A stretch of DNA of 38,610 nt. It comes from Syntrophaceae bacterium UBA4059 (GTDB lineage: Bacteria > Desulfobacterota > Syntrophia > Syntrophales > Smithellaceae). The notes beneath the pieces are model-generated. The model was given only the letters and a program-made list of their open reading frames with translations, searched no databases and had not been told where the DNA came from. Location of the stretch: contig DFZJ01000041.1 in NCBI GenBank assembly GCA_002382045.1, positions 1 through 38,610 on the forward strand, in the 5' to 3' direction. This document shows, one piece after another, positions 1 to 7,572 of this stretch. A program made the translations under genes and the position numbers. The stretch's first letter is position 1. Each line of letters begins with the position of its first letter.

Positions 1-612
1 TCAAGGGAAAGAGTTACGCCAAGAGTGTAAGAGTGGGTCCGGAACTACAGAAGTATCAGGACGAGATTGAAACCCATCAAACATTCAAAGAACTTTGCGA
101 AGAAATAGTCTTCATTAATGAGCGCATCTGCGATTTGCGGCCGGTTCCGAAATTGAATGTTTGTATGGATGGCACCGGGGTTCCGGTGGTGAAGAAAGAG
201 ACATTGGGCAGGGCAAAGAAAAACTGCATCAATGGACGGAAAACCGCCGCAAGGAACTCGATGATGGACACCCGGAATCTGTGATTGATGCAATCACGCA
301 TTGCTTAACCCTACCCGGTCACAACCAGGCAATATGTGAAAGGGAGATCGGTTATTTTGAGAAAAATAAAGAACGGATGCGCTATGCAACCTTCAGGCAG
401 AAGGGGCTTGTTGTAGGTTCGGGGGTATTGGAGGCAGGGCGCCGAACCGTTGCCGGTCAGCGTCTGAAACAGTCGGGCATGCACTGGACGGTTAAAGGCG
501 CCAACAGCATTATTGCCCTGCGCTGTAATATTTTGAGTAATCGCCGGGAAGATTGCTGGGAGGACCGGACGGCGGCCTGAAAATGGCCTCATAAATTTGT
601 CGCACACCCCGC
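1..612 (+). pseudogene. ISKra4-type transposase remnant, internally deleted
   Basis: Two reading frames together resemble an ISKra4-family transposase. The first is open from the window edge and carries the catalytic-core start CMDGTGVPVVKKE near 162-200. The second runs to 580 and carries the family C-terminal part (ERMRYATFRQ, VGSGVLEAG, RLKQSGMHWTVKGANS). In intact relatives these blocks are separated by well over 100 residues; here they meet near 200-220 with a frame change, so the middle of the gene is missing. TTTGTCGCACACCCC at 596-610 may be the terminal inverted repeat at the right end. The left end is outside the window. The element cannot encode a working transposase. Family assignment is from remembered motifs. 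Confidence 0.8.
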
Positions 613-672
613 TCAAAATGACATATTGTCAAGTTTTTGCAATTATGACATAGAAAACAGGTTCATGGTTCA

Positions 673-686
673 CCACCTGGAGGTGG
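673..686. repeat. Short palindrome, copy 1 (CCACC-TGGA-GGTGG)
   Basis: A perfect 5-bp stem with a 4-base loop between the transposase remnant and rsfS. Read on the minus strand, its 16-base core GCCACCTCCAGGTGGT differs at one position from the core at 1915-1930 (GCCACCTTCAGGTGGT), so the two may be copies of one small dispersed element. The rest of 613-744 shows nothing I can name. Confidence 0.45.
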
Positions 687-744
687 CACGCGTTTCAGGG
701 TTCACGGTGCACACTTCAGGGGTTAAAAACAAAAGGAGATAATT

Positions 745-1140
745 TTGGCAGCTAAAAAAAATGAATCGGCCCGGCGTCTGCTTTTATGCATCAACGCCGT
801 CTTGCAGAAAAAAGCAAAAAACATTGTGGTTTTAAATGTCAAAGAGATGTCGTCCTTCACGGACTATATGCTGATTTGCTCAGGCGCAACCGACCGGCAG
901 GTGCAGGCGGTATCCGGCGCCATTCAGGAATACATGAAGAAGGCAGGCATCCTGCCACTGGGCGTGGAAGGCCAGGAAAACGCGGAATGGATGCTGCTGG
1001 ATTATGATGATGTGGTCATCTCCGTTTTTCAGGAGTCGGCGCGTTCGTTTTACGGCCTGGAAGACCTCTGGGACGCACCGCGCATGGAGATTGATGAAAA
1101 CGCCACCGAAATCAAGAAATTAACCAAGGACATGGCTTGA
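745..1140 (+). CDS. rsfS: Ribosome silencing factor RsfS
   Basis: RsfS binds ribosomal protein uL14 on the large subunit and blocks subunit joining, damping translation when nutrients run short. The 131-residue product has the usual family length and pattern: FTDYMLICSGATDRQVQA in the first half, and GQENAEWMLLDYDDVVISVF followed by FYGLEDLWDAP near the C-terminus. The start is TTG at 745, chosen because AGGAG at 734-738 lies 6 bases upstream. It overlaps the downstream comF-like gene by four bases, so the two are probably translationally coupled. In many bacteria rsfS follows nadD; here the upstream neighbour is an insertion-element remnant, so the original upstream context may have been lost. 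Confidence 0.93.
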   Translation: MAAKKNESARRLLLCINAVLQKKAKNIVVLNVKEMSSFTDYMLICSGATDRQVQAVSGAIQEYMKKAGILPLGVEGQENAEWMLLDYDDVVISVFQESARSFYGLEDLWDAPRMEIDENATEIKKLTKDMA

Positions 1141-1865
1141 TTTTAGCTGATCTGTTCCACGACATATCAGATGTGTTCTTTCCGCCTCTTTGTATTTCCT
1201 GCGCAGACGTCCTGCCTGACTGCCAGGATAAAGTCTTCTGCCGGGAATGCCTCCAGAACATTCATTATATCACCCAATGCCACTGCCCGGTTTGCGGCGC
1301 CATCTTCCCCGACTCACCTGCCGGGAATCATCTTTGCGGTTCCTGTCTGGACAATAAACCCCATTATACTTTCGCCCGCGCCGCGCTGGCTTATGAGGGC
1401 ATCATTCTTGATGCCATTCATCAATTTAAATACGGGCGCAATATCATTCACGGCGCGGCATTGGCCGGACTTCTGGCCGACTTTCATTTTCCCGACATGG
1501 ACTGGAGCACATACGATGTCATTATCCCCGTTCCGTTGCATATCCGGCGTCTTCGCGACCGGGGTTTCAATCAGGCGCTCCTTCTGGCCCGGGCTCTCGG
1601 TAAAAAACATGGGTTAGATGTTGATTTTTCCTTGCTAAAAAGGCGCAAATTGACTTTAACGCAAACAGGACTGGATAAAAAGGAACGGGCAATCAACATT
1701 AAAGGGGCATTTTTTGCGGCTCACCCCGGAAGGCTTAAAGAAAAAAACATTATCCTGGTCGATGATGTTTTTACAACCGGCGCAACCATCAACGAATGTG
1801 CCAAAACACTGAAAAAGGGCGGTGCAAACCAGGTAGCAGCCATCACGCTGGCCAGGGTTCTTTGA
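1137..1865 (+). CDS. ComF family phosphoribosyltransferase-like protein
   Basis: ComF/GntX-type proteins have an N-terminal zinc ribbon fused to a type I phosphoribosyltransferase fold and are linked to DNA uptake or processing of imported DNA; their exact reaction is unknown. The 242-residue product shows the double-cysteine pairs CISC, CREC, CPVC and CGSC in the first 70 residues, the QFKYGRN segment, RGFNQALLLAR, and the PRPP-binding loop ILVDDVFTTGATI near residue 205. The TTG start at 1137 overlaps the rsfS stop (TTGA). No other competence genes are visible in the window. Confidence 0.88.
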   Translation: MILADLFHDISDVFFPPLCISCADVLPDCQDKVFCRECLQNIHYITQCHCPVCGAIFPDSPAGNHLCGSCLDNKPHYTFARAALAYEGIILDAIHQFKYGRNIIHGAALAGLLADFHFPDMDWSTYDVIIPVPLHIRRLRDRGFNQALLLARALGKKHGLDVDFSLLKRRKLTLTQTGLDKKERAINIKGAFFAAHPGRLKEKNIILVDDVFTTGATINECAKTLKKGGANQVAAITLARVL

Positions 1866-1891
1866 CCGCCGGAGAAGCAAAAAATATCTAT

Positions 1892-1952
1892 AGGGAACGG
1901 TCTGGTGACCTCGCGCCACCTTCAGGTGGTTAGGTTATTGAAACCGTTCCCT
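1892..1952. repeat. Long hairpin containing palindrome copy 2
   Basis: AGGGAACGGT at 1892-1901 is exactly complementary to ACCGTTCCCT at 1943-1952. Inside the loop sits CCACC-TTCA-GGTGG (1916-1929), whose 16-base core nearly matches that at 673-686 on the other strand. It lies between the comF-like gene and rfaE2 and could act as a terminator or processing hairpin, but no clean T-run follows. Confidence 0.5.
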
Positions 1953-1972
1953 GCCTTTATTAAGGAGTTGTC

Positions 1973-2458
1973 ATGGATAAAATTTTGGACAGAAAAACAC
2001 TCAAGGAAAAAATCGACGCCCTGCACAAAGAAGGGAAAAAAATCGCCTTCACCAATGGCTGCTTTGATATTCTGCATGTCGGCCATGTCCGTTATTTAAG
2101 AGAAGCACGCAAAACGGCCGACATACTGGTTCTGGCGCTCAACAGCGATTCGTCGGTGCGAGCGATCAAGGGCGACAAAAGGCCGCTCGTGCCCGAAGAA
2201 GAAAGAGCGGAAGTTCTGGCTGGTTTGGAATCTATTGATTTTATAACAATATTTCATGAATCGACCCCTCTGGAGTTGATCTGCTATCTCCAGCCGGACA
2301 CCCTCATTAAAGGCGGCGACTGGCCGGAAGACAAAGTAGTTGGACGCGATGAAATCAAGCAATGGGGCGGAAATGTCACGCTTATTCCGGAAGTCATTGG
2401 AAAATCCACAACCAATATTGTAGACAAAATAATCGCTGTTTATTGTTCCGGAAATTGA
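1973..2458 (+). CDS. rfaE2: D-glycero-beta-D-manno-heptose 1-phosphate adenylyltransferase (stand-alone RfaE2/HldE C-terminal domain)
   Basis: Transfers AMP from ATP to heptose 1-phosphate to make ADP-heptose for the LPS inner core. The 161-residue product is a single cytidylyltransferase-fold domain with the nucleotide-binding motif GCFDILHVGHVRYL (HxGH) near residue 23, IKGDKRPLVPEEERAEVL, LIKGGDW, and the C-terminal GKSTTNIVDKI. The kinase domain found in fused HldE proteins is absent, so a separate kinase gene must lie elsewhere. ATG at 1973 is preceded by AAGGAG. A glycerol-3-phosphate cytidylyltransferase is a less likely reading. Confidence 0.9.
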   Translation: MDKILDRKTLKEKIDALHKEGKKIAFTNGCFDILHVGHVRYLREARKTADILVLALNSDSSVRAIKGDKRPLVPEEERAEVLAGLESIDFITIFHESTPLELICYLQPDTLIKGGDWPEDKVVGRDEIKQWGGNVTLIPEVIGKSTTNIVDKIIAVYCSGN

Positions 2459-2473
2459 TGATATAAAACAATT

Positions 2474-2526
2474 ATCCTGACATGGAAAATATGTTTCCAC
2501 CCCCGTTTTTCAGGATGGAATTTTTT
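2474..2526 (+). terminator. Probable terminator after rfaE2
   Basis: Nested inverted repeats, ATCCTGA (2474-2480) with TCAGGAT (2510-2516) and TGGAAA (2483-2488) with TTTCCA (2494-2499), followed by six T residues at 2521-2526. Confidence 0.5.
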
Positions 2527-2598
2527 GCTTTACAAACATAAGGCCATTAGGTAAAAGGGGCGTCAATTTCATTATTACATCGCAAAGGAGTAGTGGCA

Positions 2599-2979
2599 TT
2601 GGAAAAACAAACGACTTTGAAGCCGGAAAAACTGGAGGCATTCCGTAAATTGCTCACCCAGAAAATCAATGAACTGCTGAGTGAGGCGGGGAAAACCGTA
2701 TCGGAAATGACCAACGGCAAGGAAAATTTCCCCGACCCCAACGATCGTGCATCACTGGAATCCGACCGAAATTTCGAGTTACGCATCCGTGACCGGGAAC
2801 GCAAGCTTATTGCAAAAATGCAGGAGGCCATTAAGAGGATTGACGACGGAACATTCGGCATTTGCGAAGATTGCGGCGGTCCGATCTCCGAAAAAAGGCT
2901 GTTGGCCAGACCCGTCACGACGGAATGCATCGACTGCAAAACCAAGCAGGAAAAGATTGAGAAACTCAAAGGCGAATAA
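2599..2979 (+). CDS. DksA/TraR-type C4 zinc-finger protein
   Basis: Members of this family bind RNA polymerase through the secondary channel and modulate initiation with ppGpp. The product, about 126 residues, has an N-terminal helical hairpin (KINELLSEAGKTVSEM), an acidic turn region (FPDPNDRASLESDRN) and the C4 zinc finger FGICEDCGGPISEKRL followed by TTECIDCK. I prefer the TTG start at 2599 over GTG at 2593, because AAAGGAG (2584-2590) is 8 bases from the TTG and only 2 from the GTG. It stands as its own unit between two terminators. Whether it is the main DksA or a paralogue cannot be decided here. Confidence 0.88.
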   Translation: MEKQTTLKPEKLEAFRKLLTQKINELLSEAGKTVSEMTNGKENFPDPNDRASLESDRNFELRIRDRERKLIAKMQEAIKRIDDGTFGICEDCGGPISEKRLLARPVTTECIDCKTKQEKIEKLKGE

Positions 2980-2990
2980 AGGTCAAACAC

Positions 2991-3031
2991 GGCCATAAAA
3001 AAGCCCCGCAAACGGGGCTTTTTTTATGGCC
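2991..3031. terminator. Strong bidirectional terminator
   Basis: A near-perfect hairpin with GCCCCG/CGGGGC core, loop CAAA at 3009-3012, and flanking A-run and T-run so that it would work on both strands. It ends the DksA-like transcript. Confidence 0.9.
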
Positions 3032-3086
3032 GGTTATTGCACGTCTAGACATTTCTTTTTTATTTTAAAAATGATAATCAGTATTC

Positions 3087-5495
3087 ATGTATGTAAATGT
3101 CGCCCTCAATATTCCGGCTGATAAACTATTCACCTATGAAGTCCCGGAAAATCTCCAGCCCGCGGTCCAGGTCGGCAAGCGTGTGTTTGTCCCCTTCGGG
3201 AATCGCAAACGCACGGGATTTATTGTTGCGATATCCGACACCTGCACGCTTGCCGGAGTAAAACCCGTCCAGGAAATCCTGGATGACGAACCGCTCTTTG
3301 GCGATGCCGACCTGAGTTTCTATTCCTGGATCGCCGAATATTTCATGTATCCGCTGGGCAAAACGCTGGCCGAGCTGATTCCCTCAGGATCCGAAAAAAA
3401 AGATTTTCTCTGGATCACACCGCTTGTGGCAGACGACGATCTCGTTTTGTCTTCGGCGCAGAAATATTTACTTTCCCTGATCCAGCAGCATCCCCGGGGC
3501 ATTACGTTGAACAATCTGTCCGCCATCAGCAGCCTGAAAAACACATCTTCCATTGTGCATAACCTTCAACTGGCCGGTTGGGTAAAAATTCAGGCCAGGC
3601 AAACCAGGCAACTGGCGGCGCGGACGGAAAAATTTGTGCGCCTGGCCGATGATAAAATTGCCGGAGTAAAATTAACCGCCCGACAAAGCGCGCTGGTTGA
3701 GTTTATGCAGACGCACAAAGTCATGGCGCTTGGTGATTTAATCGAAAAGGCCAATACGTCCAAAGCGGTGGTGAAAAACCTGCATGAGAAAGGGATGATC
3801 GTTTTATCGTCCGAAGAAAAAATCAGAACGGCATCCCTTACGTCATCCATCGAAAAAGACCGGAGCGATTTCCTGCTCAATGCCGAACAGCAACAGGCGT
3901 TTTCAGAGATTTGCCGCCATCTGGAGAAAAATGCGTTTGCGCCGATTCTGCTGCACGGCGTGACGGGCAGCGGCAAAACAGAAGTTTATCTGAACGCCAT
4001 CGAAGAGGTTTTGAAAAAAGGCGGCTCAGCCATTTATCTGGTTCCGGAAATCGCCCTGACGCCCCAGCTTATTTCCCGCATTGCCGGACGATTCGATGAA
4101 CAGAAGATTGCCGTACTCCACAGCGGCATCGCCGAAGCCGTGCGTTTCGATCAATGGCGGCAGATTAAACGCGGCAAGATCAGCCTGGTCATCGGCGCCC
4201 GCTCGGCGCTGTTTGCCCCGCTTCCCCATCTGAAACTGATCATCGTCGATGAAGAACATGACGCTTCCTACAAGCAGGATGACCGTCTCTGCTATCACGC
4301 ACGCGATCTGGCCGTACTGAGGGCACAGCAAATCGGCGCAGTGGTTGTGCTGGGCTCCGCCACACCGGGCGTCCGCTCTTACTACAACGCCAAAATCAAA
4401 AAATATTTCCGGCTGGGATTATCCGAAAGGGTGGAGAACAAACCTCTGCCCCGGGTGGAAATCGTCGATATGAAGGCGCAGAAAGAAATGCAGGGCAAAA
4501 TCCCCATCCTGTCGCGTGAATTGATCGCGGAAATGGAAGAAACGCTGGGGAGAAATGAACAGGTCTTGCTTTTTCTGAATAAACGGGGGTTTGACACCTT
4601 TCTGGTTTGCGCCGACTGCGGCTATAATTTCCGCTGTCCCAATTGCGACGTCTCCCTGAAAAGTCATCTGACGGAAAAGCTGGTGAAATGCCACTACTGC
4701 GACTACACGATCAAAGCCCTGCCCCTTTGTCCTTCGTGCAAAGGCAGCCGTATTTTGAGTTACGGCACGGGTACGCAGAAGCTGGAAAAAGAAATTGAGC
4801 GGCTGTTTCCCGCGGCTCGCGTCCGCCGGATGGATTCGGACACCACGGCAAAGAAAGGGTCGCAGGAAGAAATTCTGCACGACCTTCAGGAAAAGGAAAT
4901 CGATATTCTGGTAGGCACGCAAATGATCACCAAGGGACATGATTTTCCTTTTATCACACTGGTCGGCGTCATTGCCGCGGACACCTCTCTGAATATGCCG
5001 GACTTCCGCGCGGCGGAAAAAACTTTTCAAATGCTCACGCAGGTGGCCGGTCGCAGCGGACGCGGGAGCACACCCGGCAAGGTCATCATTCAAACCTTCA
5101 ACCCCCAGCATTACGCCCTGCGGCATGCCCAAAATCACGATTACCCATCATTTTATGCCGAAGAAATAGAACACCGCAAGGCATTGCAATACCCGCCCTT
5201 CGGCCGGATCATCAATATTCGTCTGTCTTCAACCAATAAAGAAGCCATGGACGAGCAGACAGCCGCGGCAGGAAAGCTGGCCCGCAAGCTTTCCGCTAAA
5301 CGAGGCAATGTTGCGGAAATTATCGGCCCGGCGGAATCCCCGCTGTCCAAGATTCAGGGACGTTTGCGCCGGCAAATGCTCATCAAAGGCCGGGATATCA
5401 AAATCCTTCACGCCATTGCATGGGAAATTCTGGAGAAATGCGCCAACAGCGCGGTGCGGGTTAGCATCGACGTCGATCCGGAAAATTTCATGTAG
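3087..5495 (+). CDS. priA: Primosomal protein N' (replication restart helicase PriA)
   Basis: PriA is the superfamily 2 helicase that recognises stalled forks and reloads the replisome. The 802-residue product is full length. Seen in order: N-terminal DNA-binding domain starting VNVALNIPADKLFTYEVP; Walker A GVTGSGKTEVY near residue 291; Walker B DEEHDASYKQ near 388; VLGSATPG; zinc-binding cysteines in CADCGYNFRCPNCD and CHYCDY...CPSC (about 507-560); VGTQMITKGHDF; and QVAGRSGRG. The ATG at 3087 is the only sensible start; no clear ribosome-binding site precedes it. A weak promoter-like pair (TTGCAC at 3037, TATTTT at 3061) would give a very short leader. Confidence 0.97.
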   Translation: MYVNVALNIPADKLFTYEVPENLQPAVQVGKRVFVPFGNRKRTGFIVAISDTCTLAGVKPVQEILDDEPLFGDADLSFYSWIAEYFMYPLGKTLAELIPSGSEKKDFLWITPLVADDDLVLSSAQKYLLSLIQQHPRGITLNNLSAISSLKNTSSIVHNLQLAGWVKIQARQTRQLAARTEKFVRLADDKIAGVKLTARQSALVEFMQTHKVMALGDLIEKANTSKAVVKNLHEKGMIVLSSEEKIRTASLTSSIEKDRSDFLLNAEQQQAFSEICRHLEKNAFAPILLHGVTGSGKTEVYLNAIEEVLKKGGSAIYLVPEIALTPQLISRIAGRFDEQKIAVLHSGIAEAVRFDQWRQIKRGKISLVIGARSALFAPLPHLKLIIVDEEHDASYKQDDRLCYHARDLAVLRAQQIGAVVVLGSATPGVRSYYNAKIKKYFRLGLSERVENKPLPRVEIVDMKAQKEMQGKIPILSRELIAEMEETLGRNEQVLLFLNKRGFDTFLVCADCGYNFRCPNCDVSLKSHLTEKLVKCHYCDYTIKALPLCPSCKGSRILSYGTGTQKLEKEIERLFPAARVRRMDSDTTAKKGSQEEILHDLQEKEIDILVGTQMITKGHDFPFITLVGVIAADTSLNMPDFRAAEKTFQMLTQVAGRSGRGSTPGKVIIQTFNPQHYALRHAQNHDYPSFYAEEIEHRKALQYPPFGRIINIRLSSTNKEAMDEQTAAAGKLARKLSAKRGNVAEIIGPAESPLSKIQGRLRRQMLIKGRDIKILHAIAWEILEKCANSAVRVSIDVDPENFM

Positions 5496-5497
5496 TA

Positions 5498-5638
5498 GGG
5501 CTGTTGAAAAGCACTCACCTGCTGCGTTTCCCTCGCCCTTCGTCGCTGCGGCGTATACTAAGATACGCCTCACTCCTCAGAACTCGGGGGCATTGCATCT
5601 AAGCACTCGCGTGCCCTTTAGGGTATTTGAACAGCCCC
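5498..5638. repeat. Palindromic MITE-like repeat element
   Basis: About 140 bp bounded by GGGCTGTTGAAAA (5498-5510) and its near-complement TTGAACAGCCC (5627-5637), with an internal hairpin GGCGTAT (5550-5556)/ATACGCC (5563-5569). It begins three bases after the priA stop. The layout and end sequence resemble small non-coding repeats that I recall being multicopy in deltaproteobacterial genomes. The open frame across it is not a gene. Confidence 0.7.
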
Positions 5639-5688
5639 AAAACTTCAGTTTAGGGCGCTATCCTTGTTGGCGGAGTCGGCTTCATCGG

Positions 5689-5719
5689 AAACACTAGCGA
5701 TCCGCTATAAGCAGTGTTT
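5689..5719. repeat. Inverted repeat after the HEPN-like gene
   Basis: AAACACT (5689-5695) pairs with AGTGTTT (5713-5719), with a second short pair AGCG/CGCT inside. It lies just past the stop of the minus-strand HEPN-like gene and may end that transcript, although no long T-run follows. Confidence 0.35.
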
Positions 5720-5727
5720 ATAGGGTA

Positions 5728-6303
5728 TTAATCCAATCTTAAAAATACTGCTGTCCCACCAGCCTTTATATCCCAGTACTTTGGCTGCTTTGGGACAATT
5801 GCCCCGTTGTCTCTCTTGAAATCGAAAATTTCCCTCTCTATGGCTGATAGGTATTTAAGATTCTGTTCGGCAAGTTTCTCGAAGTCTATTGTTGCTACAG
5901 TTTGGTTCATATGATGTATGTCGGCACGATAACTCTTCCAAATCGACATAGAGGCATCTGCGCAGGCATTGGAGATGATATTCTTTTCTGTAAACTCTTC
6001 AATGAGTTCAGCAATGGTTTTCGTAGTACTTTCTGCCTTAATCCTTTCAATATCGTTTCTTTCGGCCACGAACTTCATGATACCCTCATTGATAGCGTGA
6101 CTCATCATAACAGCACCGATGAAATAGCCATCGCGGTAGAGGTAAATGCACTCGGACGAAGCGGGTGCAAAATAGTGTCCGCCAATTATCCCCTGATGTT
6201 CAATCTCAAGATATCTGTCTATCTTTTCTTCCATGAAACTACTGCACTGAGATTCAATGCTTTCTTTTATCATGATTCTCATCATAACTTCAGAAGTGTT
6301 CAT
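5728..6303 (-). CDS. HEPN-like hypothetical protein
   Basis: I do not recognise the 191-residue product as a named family. It contains a helix-rich segment YRDGYFIGAVMMSHAINEGI (about 57-76), resembling the first helix of HEPN domains, and later SYRADIHHMNQ, where R126 and H131 form an R-x4-H pattern of the kind used as the catalytic or RNA-contacting motif in HEPN toxins and RNases. No signal peptide or membrane segment is seen. It starts 11 bases downstream of the TPR gene and is probably the last gene of the accessory string. The HEPN reading is an inference from pattern only. It could also be an uncharacterised helical protein. Confidence 0.6.
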   Translation of the reverse strand: MNTSEVMMRIMIKESIESQCSSFMEEKIDRYLEIEHQGIIGGHYFAPASSECIYLYRDGYFIGAVMMSHAINEGIMKFVAERNDIERIKAESTTKTIAELIEEFTEKNIISNACADASMSIWKSYRADIHHMNQTVATIDFEKLAEQNLKYLSAIEREIFDFKRDNGAIVPKQPKYWDIKAGGTAVFLRLD

Positions 6304-6314
6304 TTATTCCTCGT

Positions 6315-6881
6315 TTAACGACAGAGTCCCTGAATTTTAGCACGTTTTAGCAATTCGCATTCTCCCAAATCACATGCCTTTTGCGCATCAAGGCATCCCC
6401 GTTTGCTGTCTTCCTGCAATAAATAAACAGCCCCTCTGTTGACATAGGCACGAACATAATCAGGCTTCAGGCGGATAGCCTCATTGTAATCATCGATGGC
6501 ACGTTGATTCTGACCAAGACTTACATATGCAATCCCCCGCATGCTATAGGCATCGGCATAATCTGGCTGTAAATTAATAGCATTGTTTAAATATTCTATA
6601 ACCTTTTTCGATTCAGTCAATTCTCCACTATTCAAATTCAACAATGACAATGCTTTGTTATACCAATCAACCGCCTTCAGTCCCTGGGATGCTTGCTGGA
6701 ATTCCTTCTTTAACTTCTTAGTACTTTGTTTTTTCGCTGACAGCTTCCGGTTTTCCTCTTCGAGTTGAACAACCTTCTGGAGGAGCTTCTTTTCTCTTTT
6801 TTGTGTTTCTTTGAGTTGGTTTGGGCTAGTCTTTTTCGACCGCAAAATTGCATCATAATATAGTTCAATTATTTTTACCAA
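6315..6881 (-). CDS. TPR-repeat protein with N-terminal coiled coil
   Basis: The 188-residue product has a charged heptad-rich region (about 22-65, KRLKETQ-like pattern rich in K, E, Q and L), then tetratricopeptide repeats at about 73-106, 107-140 (ADAYSMRGIAYVSLGQNQRAI) and 141-174 (VRAYVNRGAVYL), and ends in ACDLGECELLKRAKIQGLC, a tail that I recall in cytoplasmic or periplasmic TPR proteins of this group. There is no signal peptide. The only usable start is TTG at 6881, which overlaps the toxin stop by seven bases. The 5' end may therefore have been created by rearrangement and the original N-terminus lost. Function unknown; likely protein-protein contacts. Confidence 0.7.
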   Translation of the reverse strand: MVKIIELYYDAILRSKKTSPNQLKETQKREKKLLQKVVQLEEENRKLSAKKQSTKKLKKEFQQASQGLKAVDWYNKALSLLNLNSGELTESKKVIEYLNNAINLQPDYADAYSMRGIAYVSLGQNQRAIDDYNEAIRLKPDYVRAYVNRGAVYLLQEDSKRGCLDAQKACDLGECELLKRAKIQGLCR

Positions 6882-7075
6882 TACGCATCTTTTCTGTGAT
6901 CAATGGATACGACGTTAATGATTTGATTTTCGATGATGTAAAATATCCGATAGTTTCCTATCCGATATCTCCAGGTATCGGGCTCATATCCGTGTAACTT
7001 TTCAGGCAACGAAGCGTCCTTTTTTGTTTTTCGCATCTTGGACACCACGTTTGATGCTGTCGTTGAGCGCCGCAT
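6875..7075 (-). pseudogene. RelE/ParE-type toxin, N-terminally truncated
   Basis: The C-terminal half is a clear RelE/ParE-type mRNase/gyrase-toxin fold: KLHGYEPDTWRYRIGNYRIF, then VVSIDHRKDAYW. Intact family members run to about 85-95 residues and begin with a strand-helix-helix segment. Here a stop codon (TAA) sits directly before the ATG at 7075, and the first 30 or so residues only shadow the antitoxin gene in another frame. The normal N-terminal half is absent, so the toxin is probably inactive. Confidence 0.65.
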
Positions 7076-7244
7076 TTACCGCTGCAGAGTCACTAAAAGT
7101 TTTGGACGCATCCGCTTCAAGCATGACTGCATTGGCACCTTTCTCTAAAATGCGTTTGTTGTATTTACCACGGACGGCTTTTGTGTAATCGAAATTGTAC
7201 GCCGTGCACAATCCATCAACAGATTTCTTTATTTTTGTTTTCAT
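7002..7244 (-). CDS. Antitoxin-like protein of a RelE/ParE-type pair
   Basis: The 80-residue product has the pattern YNFDYTKAVRGKYNKRI, then VMLEADASKTFSDSAAVNAAL, matching small antitoxin-like proteins usually encoded just before a RelE/BrnT-type toxin. In such proteins the VNxAL segment is near the C-terminus. The extra tail here (KRGVQDAKNKKGRFVA) overlaps the truncated toxin in another frame and may be a product of the deletion that removed the toxin start. Expected role: bind and silence the toxin and autoregulate the promoter. Confidence 0.6.
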   Translation of the reverse strand: MKTKIKKSVDGLCTAYNFDYTKAVRGKYNKRILEKGANAVMLEADASKTFSDSAAVNAALNDSIKRGVQDAKNKKGRFVA

Positions 7245-7318
7245 GTCTATTCAGGTCATTTTATTAAAAACTATCCATGTCTTTCATTGATACCGTTGCA
7301 TCATATGCAAAACAACTT

Positions 7319-7564
7319 TTAATTCTCACAAACTTTTTCATAAAGAGATTCCGGGGCAATATCGGCGCCGTTGGGCCAAGCAATTGTACCGCCCTCGATC
7401 TTTGCTTTTCTAAAAAAAGTTTTATCCCGCAACGGTTCAAAAACAGGTCCTCGGCTGAAATATTCGGAGAAATCGATATCACCACTCTTGCCATCATCAA
7501 AAATAATCCGATAAACAAATTCATCTTTATATTCAATTTTGATTACATCATTCATGTTCCACAT
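7319..7564 (-). CDS. DUF2442 domain protein
   Basis: The 81-residue product fits the DUF2442 pattern: a beta-rich start (YKDEFVYRIIFDDGKSGDIDF), a central PVFEPLRDKTFFRKAKIE, and the signature GGTIAWPNGADIAPESLY. Function unknown; these proteins are usually paired with DUF4160 proteins, as here (8 bases apart), and the pair is often regarded as toxin-antitoxin-like. The role is not established. Confidence 0.88.
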   Translation of the reverse strand: MWNMNDVIKIEYKDEFVYRIIFDDGKSGDIDFSEYFSRGPVFEPLRDKTFFRKAKIEGGTIAWPNGADIAPESLYEKVCEN

Positions 7565-7572
7565 AATTTACC

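Noticed and set aside
4419..5138. 239-codon minus-strand frame inside priA
   Set aside because: Antisense shadow of the helicase core; no motif or ribosome-binding site.
7264..7536. 90-codon minus-strand frame overlapping DUF2442
   Set aside because: Out-of-frame shadow; DUF2442 frame carries the family signature.
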